Of a stretch of DNA of 64,000 bases, positions 45,262 to 52,636 are shown one piece after another. Numbering within the stretch: the first letter of the stretch is position 1; the number at the start of each line of letters is the position of its first letter. The notes under the pieces are model-generated. The model was not told where the DNA came from and searched no databases. It saw only the letters and a list, made by a program, of their open reading frames with translations. A program made the position numbers and the translations under genes. Origin of the DNA: Flavobacteriales bacterium UBA7325 (GTDB lineage: Bacteria > Bacteroidota > Bacteroidia > Flavobacteriales_D > Crocinitomicaceae); the NCBI GenBank assembly GCA_002471375.1, contig DKPV01000067.1, positions 473-64,472 on the forward strand, in the 5' to 3' direction.

Positions 45262-47421
45262 CTAGAGCTGAATCCCAATAACACAGACATCATCGACTTG
45301 ATCTTGATCACCCATCCAATCTTTGAACGTCTGAAATAAATGGAATTCTTGTTCGGACATATTCAAGGTTGAATTTTGTAAAATTTCTTGCTTCAAAGCC
45401 CCTGACTTAAATTTCTTCCCATGCTCCCCACCAAATTGATCCGCATATCCGTCTGAAAACAAATACAGTTGATCGTCTTTCTGTATTGGGATTCTTGTAG
45501 TGCTAAAATCTTTCATTTCTGGATAAAGTCCAACTGGTTGTTTATTCGCTTTAAATTCTAACAAACTTGATTCCACTCCCTCCACTACTCGATCCGCATG
45601 ATGCCCATCGAGCAAATCGTTTGACCGAACTATCCATAAAGGATTATTTGCTCCAGCATAGTCAATAAAACCATTCTTTTGATCTATTGCACAAAGAGTA
45701 ATATCCATTCCGTCTTCTACTTTTTTGTCACTCCTCGCAAAAGTATCCAGTACCAGCTCACGAGTCTTTGTCAATATTTCACCTGGTTCAGTTATAGTGA
45801 ACTCATTCAGAACACGATTCAATGCATTACTACAAACCACGCTGACCATCGCACCTGGAACACCATGACCAGTACAGTCTGCGGCAGCTATATAAACTGC
45901 GTCATTCGCTACACCAAACCAATAAAAATCTCCACTTACTACATCCTTTGGGATAAACAAGAGGAAGCTATTTGGAAGATATTGATTTACTTCTTTTCGA
46001 GTTGGTAGAATGGCTGTTTGTAGACGCTTAGCATATTGTATAGATGCTGCAACGGATCGATTATGCTCCTCTACAATGGCATTTTTTTCCTCGATGGCTT
46101 CATTTTTACCTGAAAGAACCTCATTCATCCTGCGTTTTCTCCGGTTGGAATTCACCATAAAAAACAATGATATGATTAAGATGAGTCCGCCCAATACACC
46201 TAGTACGATCCATGATCTTTGGTCCGCTATTTTCTTCTGGTCTACAGCACTTAGCATTGCGTAGTGCTCACTTTGTACAAGGCTATCATTGTATGCCTTC
46301 ATCTCCATGTCCCGCTTAACACTTCCTACAACGATCTCTCTACTTCGTTTTTCTATGTCAAAGACTTCCTTAAGTTCCACATATTCCTTACTCGCTTTGA
46401 GCGCTTTCTTATATTCTCCAACACGTTCGTAGTAGATTGATTCAAGATAGTAGAATTTTAGTCTATGATGAGTCAAATCATGGTCACGGATATTATCACC
46501 GGTTGTCTTTAAAATACTAGAGATACTATCATTCGATATTTGTGAGAAATGCTCTTTACCGATAGTAAGCAGCTGATGAGTATATGAATCTAAATCCCCA
46601 CCTTCCAAATGCATACGTAAAGATGCTGTAACCATCATATTCTTCTCAAATGCTGATAGACTTGACCCTTCCATCATAGCATAAGAAAAGTACGTTGAAG
46701 CCAAACCCTGAACATTTTCTAGTGTATCATAAATAGAGATCGCACGTTCAAAATAAATCGTAGCGCTGTCAACTTTACCTAGGTTCTTATAGCTAATAGC
46801 TACTGCATTACATGATATCGCCTCACCCTTGTGATTTCCAGCTATTACCTCAGCATTCAAACTTTCGATTTCATAAACCAACGCACGATCATACAACTCG
46901 ATATCCGTATAAATTGCTGCAATGTTATGAAGAGCATATGTTTTTCCTTGTTTCGCACGATTGAGCCCATCTTCATCCTTGACCTTCAGAAGAATTTTCT
47001 CATTTGCAGTCATGGACTTCAATTGATACTCTAAGCTTTTTTGAAAAAGATTCATGTCAAGGTAAGCGTTCCCTATGTTACCATAGGCGTCCGCAATACC
47101 TTGTTCATCTCCGGATTTTTGATAAAACTTTAGTGAATTATAATAAGATTCACGTGCTTTCTTAAAAAGCGAAACATCTTCATAATGCCACCCATTAAAT
47201 TGATGCGCCCTTGCAATAAAGGAGTTGTCCTTGGATCTCAGCGCATAGATCATCGCCGAATCCGCATACATCTTCGCTTTATCCATATCGACATACTCTA
47301 ACTCTTGGAAAGAGACAAAGCATCGAGTGGCGGCGTCTTTGGTATCCTCTTGTGCATAGGTAGACTGAAAGCCTAAGAAAATGGCCATCAGTAAAACCGT
47401 CTGATAAATTATATACCGCAC
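45262..47421 (-). CDS. TPR-containing membrane SpoIIE-family protein phosphatase
   Basis: The 719-residue signalling protein has a signal peptide (ending near TYAQ) and six or more TPR units facing the periplasm (about 30-300, e.g. GIADAYGNIGNAYLDMNLFQ). A transmembrane helix (WIVLGVLGGLILIISLFF, about 405-425) and a coiled coil follow. The cytoplasmic PP2C-type SpoIIE domain (about 470-719) has DVVSGDFYWF, the metal-binding AAADCTGHGVPGA and LFSDGYADQFGG. Such enzymes dephosphorylate anti-sigma antagonists or two-component partners in response to an outside signal; the partner is not in the window. The start codon is GTG at 47421. A 6-bp inverted repeat with 7-base loop lies just upstream (47443-47461). 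Confidence 0.9.
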   Translation of the reverse strand: MRYIIYQTVLLMAIFLGFQSTYAQEDTKDAATRCFVSFQELEYVDMDKAKMYADSAMIYALRSKDNSFIARAHQFNGWHYEDVSLFKKARESYYNSLKFYQKSGDEQGIADAYGNIGNAYLDMNLFQKSLEYQLKSMTANEKILLKVKDEDGLNRAKQGKTYALHNIAAIYTDIELYDRALVYEIESLNAEVIAGNHKGEAISCNAVAISYKNLGKVDSATIYFERAISIYDTLENVQGLASTYFSYAMMEGSSLSAFEKNMMVTASLRMHLEGGDLDSYTHQLLTIGKEHFSQISNDSISSILKTTGDNIRDHDLTHHRLKFYYLESIYYERVGEYKKALKASKEYVELKEVFDIEKRSREIVVGSVKRDMEMKAYNDSLVQSEHYAMLSAVDQKKIADQRSWIVLGVLGGLILIISLFFMVNSNRRKRRMNEVLSGKNEAIEEKNAIVEEHNRSVAASIQYAKRLQTAILPTRKEVNQYLPNSFLLFIPKDVVSGDFYWFGVANDAVYIAAADCTGHGVPGAMVSVVCSNALNRVLNEFTITEPGEILTKTRELVLDTFARSDKKVEDGMDITLCAIDQKNGFIDYAGANNPLWIVRSNDLLDGHHADRVVEGVESSLLEFKANKQPVGLYPEMKDFSTTRIPIQKDDQLYLFSDGYADQFGGEHGKKFKSGALKQEILQNSTLNMSEQEFHLFQTFKDWMGDQDQVDDVCVIGIQL

Positions 47422-47442
47422 TTAACAAAAATAGAACTAATT

Positions 47443-47461
47443 GACTAGTAGTAGTCTAGTC
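47443..47461. promoter_or_regulatory. Inverted repeat upstream of the phosphatase gene
   Basis: GACTAG and CTAGTC flank TAGTAGT, 22 bases before the GTG start. It could be an operator. The arms are short, so chance is possible. Confidence 0.25.
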
Positions 47462-47552
47462 ATTATTAAAACTAAGAAAGTTCGTTTCATTAATTCATTC
47501 ATTAATCGACTTTTATTATCTTTCGTCATCATTATCACGACTAAATTCGACT

Positions 47553-47756
47553 ATGATAGCTAAGAACAAATACAAGTTAAAAGAACTCAAAACATACACT
47601 TCGAAGGAGTGGTTTGTTAATGAAAAGATGTACTGTTCTGTTTTTTATGGAGCTGAAACCGACTATCTGCGAGCAGAGCTAAGCCTATACAACATTCTAT
47701 TTGACAAAGAGGATTGGTCATGTACAATTAAATACGAAACCTACCTGATCCAATAG
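47553..47756 (+). CDS. Small ORF of unknown function, possibly a 5' gene fragment
   Basis: The 67-residue frame is MIAKNKYKLKELKTYTSKEW followed by FVNEKMYCSVFYGAETDYLR and LYNILFDKEDWSCTIKY. The YLRAELSLYNILFDKEDW part has the look of a folded beta-rich domain, and I have the impression of having seen similar starts of larger Bacteroidota proteins. Since no continuation follows the stop, it may be a truncated 5' end. It ends 48 bases before the aminotransferase gene. Codon use looks coding. Family not identified with confidence. Confidence 0.4.
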   Translation: MIAKNKYKLKELKTYTSKEWFVNEKMYCSVFYGAETDYLRAELSLYNILFDKEDWSCTIKYETYLIQ

Positions 47757-47804
47757 AGACAGGTCGAACACGACGCACAACAATTGGATTTTAAACCGCT
47801 TTAT

Positions 47805-48971
47805 ATGTCTTTGAAAAACGACTTTTTACTCAACCCGAATTATCTGCACCTGAACCATGGATCGTTTGGAGCATGCCCTAAACCGATCTTTGAAGATTAT
47901 CAGAGGTGGCAGTTAGCTCTCGAACGAAACCCTGTCCAATTCTTTGTTCATGATGGGAATGAGCAATTACATAAATCCAAAACTGCACTCGCTGAGTATA
48001 TCAACTGTTCTCCAGATGATATTGTCATGACCATGAATCCGTCGTATGCTATCAACATAATTGCAAAAAGCTTGGATCTAAGTCGATGGGATGAAGTATT
48101 AGCGACAAACCATGAATACGGCGCTCTTGATAGAACTTGGGATTATTATTGCAAAAAAGCTGGAGCAAAATATGTGCAACAGGAGATACCAATTCCCCTT
48201 TCATCCAAAGAAGAATTTATCGAAGAATTTTGGAAGGGATATACGCATAAGACAAAAGCGATTTTCATCAGCCATATCACAAGTATGACTGCCACAATTT
48301 TCCCGGTAAAGGAAATCTGTGAACGAGCTAAAGAACTTGGGCTAATAACTATTGTTGATGGTGCGCATGTACCCGCTCACATTCCCCTAGATTTAGCTGA
48401 GTTGGAGGCTGACATATACACAGGAGCATGTCACAAATGGATGCTCACACCAAAAGGAAGTTCATTTCTCTACGTAAAAAAAGAGATACAGGACCAATTT
48501 GATCCACTATTGATTAGTTGGGGGTTTAATGCAGAGGTTCCCGGAAAATCGAAATTCTTAGATTACCATCAACTCCAAGGTACAAGAGACTACTCTGCGT
48601 TTTTAACGGTCCCAGCCGCCCTAAAATATCTTAAAGAGAACGATTGGCGAAGTGTCTCAGCGAAGTGTAAACAGGATATATTGAACAACTACGAGTCATT
48701 ATGTGATGTTTTCGATACTAAACCTATAGTTCCAGTAACAAGTGAATTTCTCGGTCAGATATGCAGCATTCCGGTACCAATTAATGATCCATTAGCGCTG
48801 AAAAACATTCTCTATAACGATTACAAGATTGAAGTTCCTGTTTTCAACCTAAGAGAACATGTTTTCTTAAGGTTGTCCGCTCAAGCATACGTGGAGCAAG
48901 AGGACATCGATTATTTAAAAGCGTCATTAGAAGAAATAGTGTCCAAAGGACTGATAAAACTTAATCCATAA
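47805..48971 (+). CDS. Aminotransferase class V-fold PLP enzyme (isopenicillin-N-epimerase-like)
   Basis: The 388-residue fold-type I PLP enzyme starts MSLKNDFLLNPNYLHLNHGS and FGACPKPIFEDYQRW. The PLP-aspartate is in ITIVDGAHVPAHIPLDL, and the Schiff-base lysine is in YTGACHKWMLTPKGSSFLYV. The TRDYSAFLTVPAALKYL segment is also typical. The subgroup includes isopenicillin-N epimerases and many cysteine desulfurase-like enzymes of unknown substrate. Nothing nearby suggests beta-lactam synthesis, so the real reaction is open. I start at the ATG at 47805, where family members begin; a TTG 21 bases upstream is also in frame. Confidence 0.92.
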   Translation: MSLKNDFLLNPNYLHLNHGSFGACPKPIFEDYQRWQLALERNPVQFFVHDGNEQLHKSKTALAEYINCSPDDIVMTMNPSYAINIIAKSLDLSRWDEVLATNHEYGALDRTWDYYCKKAGAKYVQQEIPIPLSSKEEFIEEFWKGYTHKTKAIFISHITSMTATIFPVKEICERAKELGLITIVDGAHVPAHIPLDLAELEADIYTGACHKWMLTPKGSSFLYVKKEIQDQFDPLLISWGFNAEVPGKSKFLDYHQLQGTRDYSAFLTVPAALKYLKENDWRSVSAKCKQDILNNYESLCDVFDTKPIVPVTSEFLGQICSIPVPINDPLALKNILYNDYKIEVPVFNLREHVFLRLSAQAYVEQEDIDYLKASLEEIVSKGLIKLNP

Positions 48972-48980
48972 TAGTTGAAG

Positions 48981-49559
48981 ATGTTAAAATACTTGGTATT
49001 GATTCTTCGGCTAGCTCCAAATCTAACTTTTGCTCAAATGAGTGGAAGTACAAAAGCGTGCGAAGCATATGCTGGAGCGCAAGGGGCGATGGTACAAAAA
49101 ACACAACATCTATTTTGAACTGCTGGATCAGCTGGATTTGGTTGATTTAATTTCGAATGGATGTTCTCAAATCGGGTTAAGTATAGGTGGATGTATAGAA
49201 CGGGAATTAGTGGCTCATATATTGATGCGAATCATACCGATAATTTCGGTTTGCTTGTATTCAAATATCCAACACCAAACATCTATCAAGAAACATATGC
49301 CCTCCCGAGAAATCAATGGTTTCAACTAACACTAGAAACAAAACTCCCGCATCGAAAGAAAGGATGGGCGAAAGTTTATGTCGACGGTCAATTGATTCTG
49401 GAGAAATCAAAATTCCAAACATTAACAAAGGATATTCTATACAATAATCAAGGAAGTAAGAGAATGTATACAAACATCGAAATTGGTATTACTACAAATT
49501 CGAGAGATAACACAGCGACCATCTTTGCAGATGATTTCTCAATCGAGGTTATCGATTAA
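48981..49559 (+). pseudogene. Frameshifted secreted protein gene, lyase/lectin-like
   Basis: An ATG at 48981 gives MLKYLVLILRLAPNLTFAQM, a signal peptide. The later half is read in another frame (from about 49160): WMYRTGISGSYIDANHTDN, RNQWFQLTLETKLP, GWAKVYVDGQLILEKS and IFADDFSIEVID. Between them at least two frame changes are needed. The second half has the beta-jelly-roll pattern of polysaccharide lyases or concanavalin-like domains that describe a ligand-bound fibre (Trp-Tyr-Arg, then W-x-L-T-L-E). The intact gene would have been a secreted protein of about 190 residues. Polysaccharide binding is inference. Sequencing error cannot be ruled out. Confidence 0.5.
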
Positions 49560-49689
49560 CAGCGGAACTTAAACCTTAACTTGGCACTTCAATTACATAA
49601 TTTAGAATTGGAACACTCCAAAACACCTCCAAAAACAATTTTGTAATTAGATTGCGTACGCTTAAAGATTTTGCGTAACTTAAATAACA

Positions 49690-51993
49690 ATGACGACAAC
49701 AAACCTATCTGAATCTGATTCAGTTGCTGAGTTTACTGAGCAATTTATCAATCAAACTAATCGCTCAATTTTTCTGACAGGAAAAGCAGGGACCGGTAAA
49801 ACGACACTACTTCATAAAATTGTCAAATCCACCTATAAAGAGGTTGTCATTGTTGCACCAACTGGTATCGCAGCTCTAAATGCTGGCGGAGTGACTATTC
49901 ATTCCTTTTTCCAACTTCCTTTTGCAGGATTCATTCCAGATTTTAAGTTTCCTGGATCGTTCAATGAAAGCGTTCGATTAGAAAACAAGTCTACGATGTT
50001 ACATCATTTCAAGATGAACAAATCGAAGAGAGCGATTATCCGAAATCTTGAATTGCTTATTATTGATGAGGTCAGTATGCTCAGAGCGGATGTTCTAGAT
50101 GCGATGGACTGGATGCTTCGTAATGTGAGAAAGATCAACAAACCATTTGGAGGTCTTCAGGTTTTGTTTATCGGTGATTTACTGCAACTTCCACCAGTCG
50201 TTAAACCACAGGAATGGAACTTTATGCGAGAGTATTATCATGGGCCGTTTTTCTTTAATGCTCATGTAATTCAACAGGATAAACCACTTTACATTGAACT
50301 TCAAAAAGTATATCGTCAACAGGATCAAACATTCCTGAACATACTTAACAACTTAAGAAACAACGAAATCACAGAACAGGATACCGAAGTATTAAATAAG
50401 TACGTCGATCCAGACTTCAAATCTATTGATCACGATGACTACATCACGCTCACTACCCATAATGCGGATGCAGATCGAATAAATAAAGAAGCTCTATCTA
50501 GATTGGATAGTAAAGAAATTTCTTTTGACTCTGAGGTCACTGGAAATTTCCCTGAACATCTCTACCCTATTGATCAATCTATGACCTTGAAAGAAGGGGC
50601 TCAAGTGATGTTCATTAAGAATGATTTATCACAGGATAAAAACTTCTACAACGGAAAGATGGGGATTATATCTAAACTCTCGAAGCATGAAATCAGCGTG
50701 ACGTTTTTAGATGAAAAAAGAACCATCGAAGTAGAAAAGTACGAGTGGAATAACATTCAATACAATCTCAATTCTTCCACTGGTGAAGTTGAACAAAAAA
50801 TATTAGGAACATTCGTTCACTTTCCGTTAAAACTTGCGTGGGCAATTACGGTTCATAAAAGTCAAGGTTTAACGTTCGACAAAGCAGTCATCGATGTATC
50901 CAAAGTGTTTGTTCCTGGGCAAGCATACGTAGCACTCTCAAGACTGCGTTCTTTGGAAGGCCTCGTACTCCTGAATCCTATTCAATCGAATAGACTATCT
51001 GTGAATCATGATGTAGCCAGTTATGCACAATCGCATGATGAATCTCAAGATTTGGAAAAATCACTTGAGCAAGGTACATTCAGTTATCTGAACGAGGTCC
51101 TTGTTCGGGCTTTCGATTGGATCGAACTAATAAATAAATGGCAAAGTCATGCGAAGACTTATAAAAATCACGGGAGTAAATCTCAAAAGGGAAAGAACCT
51201 GAGTTGGATAACACAACAGGTTCAAGTTCTGGAGTCAAGCATGGAAGCCGCTCGGAAATTCAGAAATCAACTGAATCATCTATTCGCCCAACATAATGTT
51301 GATCTTGAGCACGTATTAAAACGAACTGACGCTGCCTATACCTACTTCTTTAAAACATTTGATGGTCTACTGTACTCCAATCTTAAAAAGATGGCTGAAC
51401 TACAGCAGAAGTCAAATACAAAGCAATACAATGAGGAATTGGAAGAACTCGACCAGTTAACAACTGAAACAATTCTTCGAATCAAAAAAGCGCGTAAAGT
51501 CGTAGAGTGCATAGTCAATGGATCTCCCTTGGCAAAGAACCAAGCCTGGGAGGAAGAAATAATGAAATACAAAATTGCAAAAATCGAATTGGTGAAGGCT
51601 GAAATTAGACAAGCCCACACTGGATTTGATTTCGATACTGATTTCATCCAGATAAAAACAAAGACCACTCGAAAAAAGGATCCGAAAGGAAGCAAGAAGA
51701 AGAAAGTCGCTACGCATGACGTCACATTGGAACTAATCAAGTCCGGTAAATCAATCGTAGAGATCGCTGCCGAAAGACAATTGAGTCCAAACACGATTTA
51801 CACGCACTGTGAACGCTTAATACGCACTGAGAAGATCGAACTGAGGGATATCATGAATTCTAAAAGAATCAGCGAAATCAGCGACGCCTTTGATGATTGG
51901 GATGGCGAAAGCCTCACCCAGATGAAAGAGCAATTAGGAAGCAAATTCTCTTGGGAGGAATTGAAGTTGTATCGTGCCTCACTTATTATCTAG
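49690..51993 (+). CDS. PIF1-type helicase with C-terminal helix-turn-helix
   Basis: The 767-residue SF1B DNA helicase has Walker A GKAGTGKTTL (about 31-40), VAPTGIAALNAGGVTIHSFF, Walker B LLIIDEVSML (about 122-131), the GDLLQLPPVV motif and the C-terminal motif WAITVHKSQGLTFDKAVID (about 385-400), followed by VALSRLRSLEGL. These are the PIF1/RecD2-like landmarks. The last third has coiled coils and then a helix-turn-helix of the RQC/HTH_40 type (LELIKSGKSIVEIAAERQLS and TIYTHCERLI, about 677-712), common in Bacteroidota members. It probably acts on stalled forks or G-quadruplexes; that is family knowledge, not visible here. Confidence 0.93.
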   Translation: MTTTNLSESDSVAEFTEQFINQTNRSIFLTGKAGTGKTTLLHKIVKSTYKEVVIVAPTGIAALNAGGVTIHSFFQLPFAGFIPDFKFPGSFNESVRLENKSTMLHHFKMNKSKRAIIRNLELLIIDEVSMLRADVLDAMDWMLRNVRKINKPFGGLQVLFIGDLLQLPPVVKPQEWNFMREYYHGPFFFNAHVIQQDKPLYIELQKVYRQQDQTFLNILNNLRNNEITEQDTEVLNKYVDPDFKSIDHDDYITLTTHNADADRINKEALSRLDSKEISFDSEVTGNFPEHLYPIDQSMTLKEGAQVMFIKNDLSQDKNFYNGKMGIISKLSKHEISVTFLDEKRTIEVEKYEWNNIQYNLNSSTGEVEQKILGTFVHFPLKLAWAITVHKSQGLTFDKAVIDVSKVFVPGQAYVALSRLRSLEGLVLLNPIQSNRLSVNHDVASYAQSHDESQDLEKSLEQGTFSYLNEVLVRAFDWIELINKWQSHAKTYKNHGSKSQKGKNLSWITQQVQVLESSMEAARKFRNQLNHLFAQHNVDLEHVLKRTDAAYTYFFKTFDGLLYSNLKKMAELQQKSNTKQYNEELEELDQLTTETILRIKKARKVVECIVNGSPLAKNQAWEEEIMKYKIAKIELVKAEIRQAHTGFDFDTDFIQIKTKTTRKKDPKGSKKKKVATHDVTLELIKSGKSIVEIAAERQLSPNTIYTHCERLIRTEKIELRDIMNSKRISEISDAFDDWDGESLTQMKEQLGSKFSWEELKLYRASLII

Positions 51994-51998
51994 AGAAT

Positions 51999-52463
51999 CT
52001 ATTTCTTCACAAATCGAATCATTTCTTCTTCTCCACTCATTGAATTTGTCATCGTTAGAAGATACATGCCAGTAGGAAGATCGTTCACATCAATAGCGAT
52101 CGAATTCACTCTCTTTTCAATAGGCTTAATTGATTGGTCCAATTCAACTCAGTTTAAACTTCGAATTGAAATTGATAAAAGACCTTTAGATGGAGCTAGT
52201 AACTGAAGATTCAAGATATCCTTCGTTGGATTTGGCGAAGCATTCACGACTACTAGAGAATTTAATTCATGCTACGAAATTGAGACAATGTCTGAATAGG
52301 TATAAGCTCCATTGAAATCATACTGCTTCAATCGGTAGTAGTTCATTTCAGGATTAGGGCTATAATCTACAAAGCGATAATTTGACTCCTCCAAGGTAGT
52401 ACCTCCGCCATTTTGTGGACCAATTATTTCAAAATCAACTGTGCATCCGACACAATTAATCAT
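51999..52463 (-). pseudogene. 3' remnant of a T9SS type A secreted protein gene
   Basis: A single reading frame runs from the ATG at 52463 (MINCVGCTVDFEIIGPQNGG) through YRFVDYSPNPEMNYYRLKQY, then a TAG at 52272, then NSLVVVNASPNPTKDILNLQ, then a TGA at 52149, then VNDLPTGMYLLTM and MIRFVKK and the final stop at 51999. This is the usual end of T9SS proteins: a YYRLKQxDFNGxYTYS module followed by a type A sorting domain. No frameshift is needed, only two stops. The bulk of the gene upstream is missing. Confidence 0.7.
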
Positions 52464-52636
52464 GGATACGCCATGAGAGTGAATAAAATAGTTTTTGAGT
52501 TGGCTTTCTTGAGAATTAATGCCTTATGAAAGGTTTTCTAGTTGATTCCCATTCTAATGTCTCAAAACAGAGTGATTGAATGGCATCTAATAAATGTAAG
52601 AAATATATAACTTCAATAAGATAGAATGATTCTAAC

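Noticed and set aside
49581..49600. TTGGCAC sequence upstream of the PIF1-like helicase gene as a sigma-54 promoter
   Set aside because: The -12 element is absent (no TTGC at the required spacing).
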